Assembly (NCBI RefSeq): GCF_000193635.1
Contig: NZ_AEKT01000044.1
Location: forward strand, 20,230 to 84,229
DNA length: 64,000 nucleotides
Direction of reading: 5' to 3'
Source: Weissella cibaria KACC 11862
GTDB taxonomy: Bacteria; Bacillota; Bacilli; Lactobacillales; Lactobacillaceae
The notes beneath the pieces are model-generated. The model did no database searches. It was not told the DNA's origin and saw only the letters and a program-made list of their open reading frames with translations. The position numbers were made by a program, and so were the translations under genes. This document shows positions 25,880 to 35,371 of this stretch, in pieces (the stretch's first letter is position 1; each line of letters starts with the position of its first letter).

Positions 25880-26914
25880 TTACACTTGATCAAAAAATGC
25901 CTGTGTGAATTCATAACGATCTTTTAACCAAGATGTGTTATCACGTGATGGGTGGACCCGATTTGTCAAAACGACAAGCCCCTGCATCGTCCGATAATTA
26001 ATCGCCATAATTGTTCCTGTGAAGCCCGTTTGGTACAGCCAATCGGTCACGACGACTGGGTTATCTTCACCACCATAGGTCCAAAAATGCCAACCAAACG
26101 TTCGAATGCCAGCCTGATTGGCTGCCAAATAACCGGCCATGTTTGCCGGTAAATCGTCATCTGGCATCAACCACTCGTGTACAAATGACAATGCATCAGA
26201 TGCGGTCGCAAACATCCCCGCATGGCCAGCCGCACCACCCAGGAGGTATGCTTTGAAATCATCAACTTGTCCCTGTAGGATGCCGCCACGAACCGGCACG
26301 TCTTCTGTTGGCACAAAGCGGGACGTTGGTGCCTGCAAGCCGCCAATGCCCGGGACACGATACCCACTCGCCGTTAATTTTTTGGGTGTCAGTAAATTAG
26401 CCGTCATATCCGTCACCAGTGGCAACCCAGTCACAGCAGTTAACACTTTGCCGAGTAACATGAACCCAACATCTGAGTATTTTGTTACCCGGCCAGGCTC
26501 ATTTATTAACTCACCAGCCATGATGTCTGTTTCCAACATCGATTTCGTTAATGCTGGTACTTGTCGCACACTACTTGGCAGGCCGGCATTATGCAAGAGT
26601 AACTGGCCGACCGTAACACGGTCATTACCATAATTCGGTAGAATGCTTTTGACAGTTGTATTCGGCGTCACTTGGCCTGCTTTGAAGAGTTGGATGAAAC
26701 GCATGGTCGTATATAACTTCGTCAAACTCGCCAAGTCATAGATGTGGTTAACCGACAATAACTCATCTGCAAATTGACCGGTGCCAACTTTACCGACTGA
26801 CGCGATTTCTTTTTGGCCTTTGAAGTTAACCACCCCAACTGTTGCCCCAAACAAACGCCCGTCATCAACCATCGTTTGGGCAATTTTTTCAAGTCGTTCA
26901 ATTAATTGATCCAT
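25880..26914 (-). CDS. Serine hydrolase of the beta-lactamase class C / penicillin-binding fold
   Basis: The 344-residue protein shows the nucleophile motif SLTK near residue 64, YSDVGF as the YxN-like element near 145 and HAGMFATASD near the third motif. There is no evident signal peptide, so it may act in the cytoplasm or be exported by another route. Family members include esterases and D-Ala-D-Ala or D-amino-acid hydrolases; the substrate cannot be told. A GAGGGCAGG ribosome site is used. It follows the YoeB-like gene by 10 bases. Confidence 0.82.
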   Translation of the reverse strand: MDQLIERLEKIAQTMVDDGRLFGATVGVVNFKGQKEIASVGKVGTGQFADELLSVNHIYDLASLTKLYTTMRFIQLFKAGQVTPNTTVKSILPNYGNDRVTVGQLLLHNAGLPSSVRQVPALTKSMLETDIMAGELINEPGRVTKYSDVGFMLLGKVLTAVTGLPLVTDMTANLLTPKKLTASGYRVPGIGGLQAPTSRFVPTEDVPVRGGILQGQVDDFKAYLLGGAAGHAGMFATASDALSFVHEWLMPDDDLPANMAGYLAANQAGIRTFGWHFWTYGGEDNPVVVTDWLYQTGFTGTIMAINYRTMQGLVVLTNRVHPSRDNTSWLKDRYEFTQAFFDQV

Positions 26915-26924
26915 TAGCCTGCCC

Positions 26925-27245
26925 TCACGACGTCATGCTTTTCATATAGTGATAACGAAGCTGGGCAATCGTGACATCCCCATTACCTTCTGGGAAATAA
27001 ATCATACGATTCGCACTATCGATTCGGCGGGACCAGCCGCCATCCAAGCCAGCTTGTAATTCAGGCTTTCCAGTCCCTTCAAAGGGTGTGCGAAAGACTT
27101 CTTTCAATAGTTTGTTAATTTTTTTAATCGTCTTTGGATCTTGTGTCAAAAAGTATTGATAGTCGTCGAATGCTTGTTCGGTAAAAATCATCTTTTTACC
27201 GCCCCGCATGCCGTCGGCTAGCTTTTTAGCTGCTTTCATTGCCAT
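26925..27245 (-). CDS. YoeB/Txe family mRNA interferase-like toxin, no antitoxin gene adjacent
   Basis: The 106-residue protein aligns from about residue 19 with YoeB. It keeps the residues known as catalytic in E. coli YoeB: Glu in GKPE (residue 62), Arg in WSRR and SANR (74 and 80), and HY at 99-100. It has an 18-residue basic N-terminal extension that YoeB lacks; GAGGTG supports this longer start. The usual YefM/Phd antitoxin is absent: the 111 bases upstream hold only the pgm terminator and a promoter-like region. A serine hydrolase gene follows. Confidence 0.82.
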   Translation of the reverse strand: MAMKAAKKLADGMRGGKKMIFTEQAFDDYQYFLTQDPKTIKKINKLLKEVFRTPFEGTGKPELQAGLDGGWSRRIDSANRMIYFPEGNGDVTIAQLRYHYMKSMTS

Positions 27246-27314
27246 TAGGCATCACCTCATCTCTTGATTTATATGGTTATCATATCATGTGGAAAAAACA
27301 GTTCGTTTAAAAAA

Positions 27315-27345
27315 GACCGCCACAACCAAACAAGTTGTAGCGGTC
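27315..27345 (-). terminator. Terminator after pgm
   Basis: Minus strand GACCGCTACAAC pairs with GTTGTGGCGGTC, then TTTTTT. Confidence 0.9.
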
Positions 27346-27356
27346 AATTGTTATTA

Positions 27357-29081
27357 TTAGTCTACATAAGTGGCAATTGTTGCTTGAATTGCAGCCAATT
27401 CATCAGCAGCAGCTTGAGCCGTAGCACCCTTTGTGCCGACATAGAACTTAATCTTTGGCTCAGTTCCTGAAGGACGAACAGCAACCCATGAACCGTCAGC
27501 CAACCAGTACTTCACTACATTGGCCTTTGGCAATGTCATTGGTGTAACAGCCCCGGTTGTTGTGTCCGTCTCAGTTTGCAATGAGAAGTCTTCAACCTTG
27601 GCAACCTGAACACCACCAAATTCAGCGGGTGTTTCGGCACGGAACTTGTTCATCAAAGCGGCAATCTTTTCAGCCCCGTCAACCCCTGCAAACGTCAATG
27701 ACTTCGTGTTTTCAACGAAATAACCGTATTGTTCGAACAACTCTTGCAAACCATCGTACAACGTCTTACCCAATGACTTGTAGTAAGCCGCCACTTCGGC
27801 CAACAAAACCGTTGCTTGGACTGAATCCTTGTCACGTGCAAACGACTTCACCAAGTAACCGTATGACTCTTCAAAACCAAACAAGAACGTGTGCTCGTTC
27901 GTGTCTTCGAAGTGTTGAATTTGCTCGGCAATGTACTTGAAACCAGTCAACACGTTAATTGTTTCAACCCCAAAGTTCTTAGCAATATCTGCTGCGAATT
28001 CTGAAGAAACGATTGACTTAACCAATGCCCCGTTGGCAGGCAAAGTACCGGCAGCCTTCTTGGCCGTCAACAAGTAGTTCAATAGCACAGCCCCAATTTG
28101 GTTACCCGTCAACAATTGGTACTCGCCTGATGGTTGGCGTACCGCCGTCCCCATTCGGTCAGCGTCTGGGTCAACTGCGATAACGACATCAGCGCCTTGT
28201 TCCTTAGCCAAAGAAATTCCCATTGCCAGTGCTTCGGGATCTTCAGGATTTGGCAACTTAACTGTTGGGAAATCACCGTTTGGCTCTGCTTGTTCAGGCA
28301 CAATGGTCACGTTTTCAAAGCCCGCATTTTGCAAAGCTTGTCCCGCAATCAACGCACCCGTTCCGTGCAATGGTGAGTACACCAACTTCATGTCCTTACC
28401 GACCGTATCGATTAATTCTTGGTTAACCGTCACCGTCTTGACTTCAGCCAAGTAAGCGTCATCGACTTCCTTGCCAATCTTGACCAACAAACCAGCAGCC
28501 ACTAGTTCAGCTTCATCCTTAACTGGCACTTCGAACATGTTAGCTTCACGAATTGAAGCCGTGATGATGTCTGATTCCTTTGGTGGCATTTGCCCACCAT
28601 CTTCACCATAAATCTTGTAGCCGTTGTAATCCTTTGGGTTGTGTGACGCCGTAATCATAATACCGGCATACGCATTCAAGTGGCGTACCGTAAATGACAA
28701 TTCAGGTGTTGGACGCAACGTCTCGAAGACGTACGCCTTAATACCGTGAGCCCCCAAAACCTTAGCAGATTCAATTGCAAATTCTGGTGAGAAGTGACGT
28801 GAATCGTAAGAAATCGCAACACCACGTCCCTTAACTGCATCATCCAATGAATCCATCAAGCGGGCCAATCCCTCAGTTGCTTGACGCACCGTAAAGATGT
28901 TCATTCGGTTAATTCCAGCACCCAGGATACCACGCATACCAGCCGTTCCGAATGAAAGTGGTTGGTAAAAAGCGTCTTCAGCCGCCTTGTCATCAGTTGC
29001 AAGTTGTTGCATATCAGCTTGCAAGTTTGCTGGCAAATCAGTGCGATCTGCCCAAATTTGGTAATTATCTTGCCAAGTCAT
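27357..29081 (-). CDS. pgm: Phosphoglucomutase / phosphomannomutase (alpha-D-phosphohexomutase)
   Basis: Interconverts glucose-1-phosphate and glucose-6-phosphate for glycogen-like, wall and exopolysaccharide precursors. The 574-residue protein has the phosphoserine motif TASHNPKDYNGYK near residue 145, the metal loop DPDADRMG near 300, the sugar-binding GFEESYGY near 390 and the phosphate-binding RPSGTEPKIKFY near the C-terminus. AAAGGAG precedes the ATG. Single gene with its own promoter and terminator. Confidence 0.95.
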   Translation of the reverse strand: MTWQDNYQIWADRTDLPANLQADMQQLATDDKAAEDAFYQPLSFGTAGMRGILGAGINRMNIFTVRQATEGLARLMDSLDDAVKGRGVAISYDSRHFSPEFAIESAKVLGAHGIKAYVFETLRPTPELSFTVRHLNAYAGIMITASHNPKDYNGYKIYGEDGGQMPPKESDIITASIREANMFEVPVKDEAELVAAGLLVKIGKEVDDAYLAEVKTVTVNQELIDTVGKDMKLVYSPLHGTGALIAGQALQNAGFENVTIVPEQAEPNGDFPTVKLPNPEDPEALAMGISLAKEQGADVVIAVDPDADRMGTAVRQPSGEYQLLTGNQIGAVLLNYLLTAKKAAGTLPANGALVKSIVSSEFAADIAKNFGVETINVLTGFKYIAEQIQHFEDTNEHTFLFGFEESYGYLVKSFARDKDSVQATVLLAEVAAYYKSLGKTLYDGLQELFEQYGYFVENTKSLTFAGVDGAEKIAALMNKFRAETPAEFGGVQVAKVEDFSLQTETDTTTGAVTPMTLPKANVVKYWLADGSWVAVRPSGTEPKIKFYVGTKGATAQAAADELAAIQATIATYVD

Positions 29082-29132
29082 GTTTCAAAATTCTCCTTTG
29101 TATAAGTCCCCACGCTTATCACTAATGAAATA

Positions 29133-29141
29133 ATTATACCA
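29133..29141 (-). promoter_or_regulatory. Extended -10 promoter of pgm
   Basis: The minus strand reads TGGTATAAT; the -35 region is not clear. Confidence 0.55.
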
Positions 29142-29283
29142 TATGCTGATTTTACGATATGAATTTTATTAGCATTCCCAAAAATTAAAGCTATTTTTAA
29201 TTCACAGATAAGGCACAGTTAACCCCAAAAGTATAGACTAGAGTTAATTAGTTTAATGCTTCATGTTTTAGAGGAGAAAAAAG

Positions 29284-30312
29284 ATGCCTGTACTAAATTT
29301 AAATGACGACGTTGCTGTCGCTAAATATAATGCGTTTATCCGCCAATCACCCAATGCCCAAATCAGTCAAGATTTAGGCTGGGCGAAGGTCAAAAACAAT
29401 TGGGAACCCTGCTATGTTTATTTAGAGGATACCGCTGGAAACATCACGGCTGCCCTATCCATGTTACTGACGATGACACCGAGTGGCAAAAAATTTGCGT
29501 ACGCGTCAAAGGGACCTGTCATGGACATGTCCGACCTCACCACTTTTGATCAACTCATTGCGACCGCAAAGCAAGCGTTGGGCGACGATGCCTATTTGCT
29601 CCGTTTGGATCCTGAAGTACGCTACGATGCGCAATTTGAAGCGGATTTGCAGGCCCATGGTTATGAAGTCCGTGGTCGTAATGTGGCAGACCAAGGGATG
29701 CACGCAACCATTCAACCACGTCTAAATATGGTGATTGATTTTGCCAACTACCCAGACGCGACGTCGCTCTATGATATGGTCCCTTCTAAAACCAAGAACA
29801 AATTGCGCAAGCCTGAACGTGAAGGTGTCGTCGTTGACTACGGACTAGATCAGTCATTCCTAGACGACTTCTTTGAAACCTACGTCATCATGTCAAATCG
29901 GCATGGCATCACCCACCGACCAAAAGACTACTTTGAACGCATGATGCAGACGTATGCCGGTACGGATATTATGCGGATTTACCGAGCTAAGAAGGATGAT
30001 GTGTTGTTAGCGACAACAATTGGCTTCAAGATGGGCGATAAAATCTGGGATATGTACGCTGGTTCAATCGACCACGATTTGACCAACGCCCATTACGCCA
30101 CCCGTGTCCACATGGTACAATGGGCGCTTGATGCTGGCTTAAAGCGTTACGACATCGGCGGCATCGATCATGCCGATAATACTGATGGCTTGTATAAGTT
30201 CAAGCGTAATTTTGTCCGCCAAGACCCAACTGAGTACATTGGCGAAATTGACGTTGTCTTAGATGATGCGATTTACGACGAACTGGTGCGTCAGCCTGAT
30301 CAACAACACTAA
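29284..30312 (+). CDS. femX: FemX: aminoacyl-tRNA-dependent transferase building the peptidoglycan cross-bridge
   Basis: Transfers the first amino acid, L-Ala in W. viridescens, from tRNA to the Lys side chain of UDP-MurNAc-pentapeptide. The 342-residue protein has two GNAT-like subdomains. The start MPVLNLND, the segment QDLGWAKVKNNWEP and the middle SKTKNK stretch look very similar to the crystallised W. viridescens FemX as I remember it. This is the best genus marker here. AGAGGAG precedes the ATG. It is divergent from pgm and ends at a strong terminator. Confidence 0.92.
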   Translation: MPVLNLNDDVAVAKYNAFIRQSPNAQISQDLGWAKVKNNWEPCYVYLEDTAGNITAALSMLLTMTPSGKKFAYASKGPVMDMSDLTTFDQLIATAKQALGDDAYLLRLDPEVRYDAQFEADLQAHGYEVRGRNVADQGMHATIQPRLNMVIDFANYPDATSLYDMVPSKTKNKLRKPEREGVVVDYGLDQSFLDDFFETYVIMSNRHGITHRPKDYFERMMQTYAGTDIMRIYRAKKDDVLLATTIGFKMGDKIWDMYAGSIDHDLTNAHYATRVHMVQWALDAGLKRYDIGGIDHADNTDGLYKFKRNFVRQDPTEYIGEIDVVLDDAIYDELVRQPDQQH

Positions 30313-30321
30313 CGAAATCAA

Positions 30322-30365
30322 AAGTCGCCAATCTACCGATTCAAAATCGGCGGATTGGCGGCTTT
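30322..30365. terminator. Terminator after femX
   Basis: AAGTCGCCAATC pairs with GATTGGCGGCTT with an inner CCGATT/AATCGG stem, then TTTT. Confidence 0.88.
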
Positions 30366-30399
30366 TAAACGTGTTCAAAGCACCTTTTCGGCACACATG

Positions 30400-31545
30400 C
30401 TATTTAATCGTTTTGGGCCGGGTTAAGTCCATAAACTCAGGTTGCAACAATGGCGTAAACGGCGTAACCCCCGTTTTAAAAACATCATTATCAACGTAAA
30501 GAATTCGATCAACCACGGCCTTTGTTTTAACCCGGTAAACCGGCGTGGCACTTTCAAATATCATGTAGAACCGATTTGTATCGCCATCATATGAAACAGC
30601 TTCCAAATACGGTGGCATCGTGACTGAAACACCCTTGGTGAACTTATCACCCGCTTCACGGTCATACCGAACCAACTTACCATCAACATTCCCAAATGAT
30701 GACGTCATCAGCACATGTCGCTGATTAGCAGTTAACCCTTGTAACTGTCCCACTGAGGCGTACACCTTGGTGGCCGCAACAATCGATTCATCCTGCTCAC
30801 CTGCACTTTGTCCAAGCGTTAAGTTACCGGAAGCATCTTTACCAAATGGCAGTTCCTGAATATTTCCTAAGCCCCGTTTGGTGAAATAACCGACCCACAG
30901 TGCATTATTGGCATACATCATAGTGGAGTTATTCGTTTCCGTGGTAATTTGGAACACCTGCTGATAACTAATTGGCAAGCGTGATCGGATATCATACTGG
31001 TCAATTTGTGCCTGCGTAATACCGTATAGCATTGAGTCTTTGCCATCGTGCCCTGTCACCCAAAGCATTTGGCGGTCTGGGTCATAGGCAACACCACCCG
31101 CATGGTCCTGAAATTGCAATGACAGCGTCTTAATATATTGACCCGTCCACTTATTGAGCACATAAATAACCGAATTGGCTTTGTTATTATGATCATAAGC
31201 TGATACAAAAATTTCATTCTGACTGGTTGTGATACCTTGTGGATCAAAGGCAACCGTCTTTATTAGGCGATGCGATGCCGTGGCCGATTTGTTCTTGGCC
31301 AACGCCCACGCTCCCTGTAAGCCCGGCATTGGGATCATCCGTTGAATGCCAGCCCGTAACTGAGGATACCGCGCCAAATTAATTCGCAAGCGCTTTTCTG
31401 TATACAGTGGCATTTGCGAAGCTTGCCCCTGCGCCAAATGTTTCGTCGTTTGGTGAACGGGGGTGGCCGGTTGCTGCGCAAGCCCCACCCACACCAATAG
31501 TATCGACATTACCAATAAGATTGCCCACACAATCCGTTTAACCAT
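30400..31545 (-). CDS. Secreted or membrane-anchored beta-propeller-like protein
   Basis: I do not recognise the family. The 381-residue protein has a hydrophobic N-terminal segment (residues about 5-23) ending near GLAQQPA, which may be a signal peptide or an anchor. After it come repeats of about 45-50 residues with small and aromatic residues (VFVSAYDHNN-like, LWVTGHDGKD, LWVGYFTKRG, YEA) suggestive of a propeller. No catalytic motif is evident. It starts four bases after the rpiA stop, with a poor ribosome site, so it probably depends on rpiA translation. Confidence 0.6.
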   Translation of the reverse strand: MVKRIVWAILLVMSILLVWVGLAQQPATPVHQTTKHLAQGQASQMPLYTEKRLRINLARYPQLRAGIQRMIPMPGLQGAWALAKNKSATASHRLIKTVAFDPQGITTSQNEIFVSAYDHNNKANSVIYVLNKWTGQYIKTLSLQFQDHAGGVAYDPDRQMLWVTGHDGKDSMLYGITQAQIDQYDIRSRLPISYQQVFQITTETNNSTMMYANNALWVGYFTKRGLGNIQELPFGKDASGNLTLGQSAGEQDESIVAATKVYASVGQLQGLTANQRHVLMTSSFGNVDGKLVRYDREAGDKFTKGVSVTMPPYLEAVSYDGDTNRFYMIFESATPVYRVKTKAVVDRILYVDNDVFKTGVTPFTPLLQPEFMDLTRPKTIK

Positions 31546-31549
31546 TCGC

Positions 31550-32236
31550 TTATGCCTGTCTCTCTATAATTGTGATCTCATCACCACCAATAATCACTGC
31601 ATCGGCCACTTGCAAAAATAGCCCGTGTTCAACTACCCCAATCGTTTGCTCAAGATAATAGGCGAGCGCTTGGGGATGCGTGATTTCAGTTAGCTGTAAA
31701 TCAATAATGTAATTACCCGCATCAGTCGTTAAACGTAGACCATCTGCGTTGCGCCGGAATTGGGGATGCAAATCAGCATCTGCAAACCGTTTTAATAATT
31801 GGTGACTACCATACGGCACGACCTCTACTGGCAATGGGAACGTTCCCAGCTTCGGATGATACTTAGATTCGTCAATAATCCAAACATTCCGACTTGAATT
31901 CAGCGCAACAATCTTCTCAAACAGCAGCGCTGCACCACCGCCTTTAATGCCGTTTAAAGCAACGTCAACTTCATCTGCCCCGTCAATCGTGATATCAATT
32001 CCTGGTACTTCATCAACGGATTTCAATTTAATCCCCCAGCCCTTAGCCAGAGAAGAAGTTTGACGCGACGTGGTCACCCCCACAATATCAAGCCCTTCCT
32101 GATTAATTCGCGCGGCCAATCGCTCAATAAAGAATTTCACCGTTGAGCCCGTTCCTAAGCCGACAACCATCCCATCTTCAATAAGACTCGCCGCATATTC
32201 GCCCGCTGCGCGTTTTTGTTCCGTTTGTTTGTCCAT
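31550..32236 (-). CDS. rpiA: Ribose-5-phosphate isomerase A
   Basis: Interconverts ribose-5-phosphate and ribulose-5-phosphate in the pentose phosphate and phosphoketolase pathways, central to heterofermenters. The 228-residue protein shows GLGTGSTVKFFI, TIDGADEVD and GGGAALLFEK motifs, the last with the catalytic Lys and nearby acidic residues. AAAGGGGAAA precedes the ATG. It ends four bases before the propeller-like gene and starts after the accA terminator. Confidence 0.95.
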   Translation of the reverse strand: MDKQTEQKRAAGEYAASLIEDGMVVGLGTGSTVKFFIERLAARINQEGLDIVGVTTSRQTSSLAKGWGIKLKSVDEVPGIDITIDGADEVDVALNGIKGGGAALLFEKIVALNSSRNVWIIDESKYHPKLGTFPLPVEVVPYGSHQLLKRFADADLHPQFRRNADGLRLTTDAGNYIIDLQLTEITHPQALAYYLEQTIGVVEHGLFLQVADAVIIGGDEITIIERQA

Positions 32237-32302
32237 GGCTTTCCCCTTTACCGCGACAACTGTCGTTTTTAACTGCCTTTATTGTAACGGCCACACACAA
32301 AA

Positions 32303-32328
32303 AACGCCAGATTATGATAATCTGACGT
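32303..32328 (-). terminator. Terminator of the fatty acid operon
   Basis: Minus strand ACGTCAGATTA pairs with TAATCTGGCGT, then TTTTTTG. It lies 23 bases after accA. Confidence 0.88.
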
Positions 32329-32350
32329 CCAAAATGAATAATTGCAAATT

Positions 32351-33136
32351 TTAGAATGCGCGGAAACGGGCACGTCGCTTAGCAACTAACTCAGTCGTTG
32401 TTAAGCTTTGGAGTTGCTGAATTTCTTCTAGCAACTTTGCCCGAACCAAATTGAAAACTCGGTTGTGCGAGCGACTTTCTGGCACAATGTACTCAATGAT
32501 ACCGTTCGCTAAAAGATCATTGGGTGTTAGTCCCATTAATTCTGCCGCCTCGCCACTGCGTTTAGCATCTTTCCACAAAATGGCTGCAAAGCCTTCAGGA
32601 GAGAGAATTGAGTACGTCGCATTCTGGAACATCCAAACTTGATCGGATGTTGCTAATGCAAGCGCACCACCTGAGCCCCCTTCCCCATAAACAATAGCGA
32701 TCATGGGAACTGGGTACTTCATGCTTTGCAAGATACTGTCGGCAATTGCTTCACCTTGTCCTTGGTCTTCCGCGGACTTACCAGGAAATGCACCTGGCGT
32801 ATTAATAAATGTAATAATTGGTCGACCAAACTTAGCTGCTTGATCCATCAACCGGGTCGCCTTACGATAACCATATGGTTCAGGTGAACCATTGCGTTTC
32901 GCTAGCTTATCCTTAATATCAGTTCCTTTATCGATAGCAATCACCGTTACGGGTTGACCACCAAGATTAGCAAGTCCACCAATCACACTTGCATCATCTC
33001 CAGCATAACGGTCACCATGTAACTCGATAAAATCAGTAAAGATACCTGAAATAATCTCACGTGCAGAAAAACGATCTTCACGTGATTTCTTAACCACCTG
33101 CACTGGGGTTAATTCACGACGAAATAGTGCTGCCAT
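32351..33136 (-). CDS. accA: Acetyl-CoA carboxylase carboxyltransferase, alpha subunit
   Basis: With AccD it transfers the carboxyl group from biotin to acetyl-CoA. At 261 residues it is shorter than E. coli AccA (about 319) at the N-terminus, as usual in lactic acid bacteria. GEGGSGGALALA and ATYSILSPEG are visible. Its ATG shares a base with the accD stop (TAATG) and AGGAGG lies inside accD. It is the last gene of the fab operon. Confidence 0.96.
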   Translation of the reverse strand: MAALFRRELTPVQVVKKSREDRFSAREIISGIFTDFIELHGDRYAGDDASVIGGLANLGGQPVTVIAIDKGTDIKDKLAKRNGSPEPYGYRKATRLMDQAAKFGRPIITFINTPGAFPGKSAEDQGQGEAIADSILQSMKYPVPMIAIVYGEGGSGGALALATSDQVWMFQNATYSILSPEGFAAILWKDAKRSGEAAELMGLTPNDLLANGIIEYIVPESRSHNRVFNLVRAKLLEEIQQLQSLTTTELVAKRRARFRAF

Positions 33137-33981
33137 TACTTAACCTCCTGTGTTTGGTGGAATCGTACCAATTGTGCAAGCGTTGCCGTCATTGCTGGTC
33201 GCTGTACAATTGCATCAATAAACCCATTTTCAAGCACTGTTTCAGCCCGTTGGAATTCCTTTGGTAGCTTTTCATGAATCGTTTGTTCGATAACCCGCTT
33301 ACCAGCGAATCCAACTAACGCATGCGGCTCGGCCAAAGTAATATCACCTTGCATCGCAAATGAAGCTGTCACACCCCCCATCGTTGGATCGGTTAGGATC
33401 ACGATGTAAGGTAGCCCTGCTTCTTGATGCGCCGCAACTGCTGCACTAACCTTCGCCATTTGCATCAATGAGTGAATACCTTCTTGCATTCGGGCACCAC
33501 CAGAAGCCGTAAACAGGATGACCGGCAACTTAGCTGCCGTCGCATGTTCAAAGAGGCGGGTGATTTTTTCACCTGTAATCGTACCAAGTGACCCCATAAT
33601 GAAGTAGGAATCCATAATACCCAAGGCAACCTTTTGATCTTCCAGAGTCGCTATCCCTGTCAGAACTGAATCGCCCAATTCCGTTTGTTGTTGCGCACGT
33701 TCCAATTTACCAGCATAGCCTGGGAAATCAGTATCGGCCAACTTCAAATCAGCATCAAGTTCTTCAAAATCAGTTGTCATCAATGCAACACGTTCACGCG
33801 CTTGTAAGCGGAAACCATAGCCACACGCTGGGCAGACACGGTGGTCGCCTAACTGCTTTGAATATAGTTGGGCGCCACAGTATGGACAGGCCAAGAACAA
33901 ACCATCCGGAATACGATCATTCAAGTTCGCATCACGTTTGATCTTGGGAGTTGAAACCGTGGTGTTATTAAATAAATCCAT
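33136..33981 (-). CDS. accD: Acetyl-CoA carboxylase carboxyltransferase, beta subunit
   Basis: Partner of AccA. The 281-residue protein has a zinc ribbon CPYCGAQL...CPACGYGF at residues about 33-54, then the crotonase-like domain with GGARMQEGIHSLMQM and a TDPTMGGVTASFAM stretch. AAGGAGG precedes the ATG, 12 bases after accC. Confidence 0.96.
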   Translation of the reverse strand: MDLFNNTTVSTPKIKRDANLNDRIPDGLFLACPYCGAQLYSKQLGDHRVCPACGYGFRLQARERVALMTTDFEELDADLKLADTDFPGYAGKLERAQQQTELGDSVLTGIATLEDQKVALGIMDSYFIMGSLGTITGEKITRLFEHATAAKLPVILFTASGGARMQEGIHSLMQMAKVSAAVAAHQEAGLPYIVILTDPTMGGVTASFAMQGDITLAEPHALVGFAGKRVIEQTIHEKLPKEFQRAETVLENGFIDAIVQRPAMTATLAQLVRFHQTQEVK

Positions 33982-33993
33982 TGAATCGCCTCC

Positions 33994-35370
33994 TTAATCA
34001 GCGGCTGGCAAACTAGCTTGCCAACGTGGCAAAAATTCTTTTTCCAGATAGCGCGTGTCAAACATGCCACGTGCTACTGTTGGGTCATGTAACAACGCTT
34101 TTTGGAAATCAGCGTTTGTATTAACACCTTGAATAACTAACTCATCCAAGATACGGTCCATTTTCGTGACCGCTTCCAAACGATTATCCGCGTGGACCAA
34201 AAGCTTACCGATCATTGAATCGTAGAATGGTTGAATCTTATCACCCGTGTAAATAGCCGAATCAATGCGAATACCAGGTCCACCAGTTGGTAGAAAGGCA
34301 AAATCAATTGTACCGGCACTAGGCGCAAAGTTCTTAGCGGGTTGCTCCGCGTTCAATCGGACTTCTAAAGCATGTCCCTTAAGGGCAATATCCGATTGTG
34401 ATACCTTCAAAGGTTCACCAGCAGCCACTTCAATTTGCATCCGAATTAAGTCCACTCCAGTTACCATTTCAGTTACTGGGTGTTCAACTTGAATACGCGT
34501 ATTCATTTCCATGAAGTAGAAATGACCATCGTGATCTTGCAAGAACTCCAATGTCCCTGTATTTTCATACTGCAAGGCATTCACAGCCTTAGTTGCAATG
34601 TCACCTAGATTTTCACGCATCGCTGGTGTCACACCAAGCGCTGGGCTTTCTTCCATGACCTTTTGGTTATTACGTTGTAGTGAACAGTTACGTTCTGGGA
34701 AGTACAACACATGACCAAATTGGTCACGCATCACTTGCATCTCGATGTGACGAACATTCTCCATCACCTTCTCAACATACATGTGTTCATCCCCAAACGC
34801 AGCTTTCGCTTCACGTTGCGCATCATCGAACTTATCTGCTAATTCATCTTCTGAATAAACAAATCGCATTCCCTTACCACCACCACCGGCAGCGGCTTTC
34901 AGCAACAATGGGTAGCCGACCCGGTCAGCGACCAGCTTGGCTTCATTAGCATCACGAATGAACCCTTCTGAACCCGGAATAACTGGTACGCCAGCCGCAC
35001 GCATTGATTCACGCGCATTTGCCTTATTACCCATTAATTCGATGACATGGGGGCTTGGACCGATCCACTTCAAACCAACGGCTTCAACCATTTCAACGAA
35101 TAATTCATTTTCCGATAAGAAACCGTAACCTGGATGAATCGCTTCAGCACCCGTTAACAACGCAGCACTCAAGATATTCTTCATGTTAAGGTAACTATCT
35201 TTAGACTTTGGCCCCCCGACTGAAATCGCTTCATCGGCTAATTTCACATGGAGGCTATCCGCATCAGCTGAAGAATAGATAGCAACAGATTTAATGCCCA
35301 TTTCCTTCAGTGTACGAATGACACGAACAGCAATTTCACCACGGTTCGCGACTAACACTTTCTTGAACAT
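33994..35370 (-). CDS. accC: Biotin carboxylase
   Basis: Carboxylates biotin on BCCP with ATP and bicarbonate. The 458-residue ATP-grasp enzyme shows KVLVANRGEIAVR, the ATP-binding loop KAAAGGGGKGMR, EMNTRIQVEHPVTE and RLNAE. The start at 35370 has TTGGAG upstream; the TTG in that ribosome site is not a likely start. It begins two bases before the fabZ stop. Confidence 0.96.
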   Translation of the reverse strand: MFKKVLVANRGEIAVRVIRTLKEMGIKSVAIYSSADADSLHVKLADEAISVGGPKSKDSYLNMKNILSAALLTGAEAIHPGYGFLSENELFVEMVEAVGLKWIGPSPHVIELMGNKANARESMRAAGVPVIPGSEGFIRDANEAKLVADRVGYPLLLKAAAGGGGKGMRFVYSEDELADKFDDAQREAKAAFGDEHMYVEKVMENVRHIEMQVMRDQFGHVLYFPERNCSLQRNNQKVMEESPALGVTPAMRENLGDIATKAVNALQYENTGTLEFLQDHDGHFYFMEMNTRIQVEHPVTEMVTGVDLIRMQIEVAAGEPLKVSQSDIALKGHALEVRLNAEQPAKNFAPSAGTIDFAFLPTGGPGIRIDSAIYTGDKIQPFYDSMIGKLLVHADNRLEAVTKMDRILDELVIQGVNTNADFQKALLHDPTVARGMFDTRYLEKEFLPRWQASLPAAD

Positions 35371-35371
35371 T

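Noticed and set aside
27246-27356. Antitoxin gene in front of the YoeB-like toxin
   Set aside because: The stretch holds the pgm terminator and a promoter-like region; the only frame (eight codons inside the toxin start) is too short.
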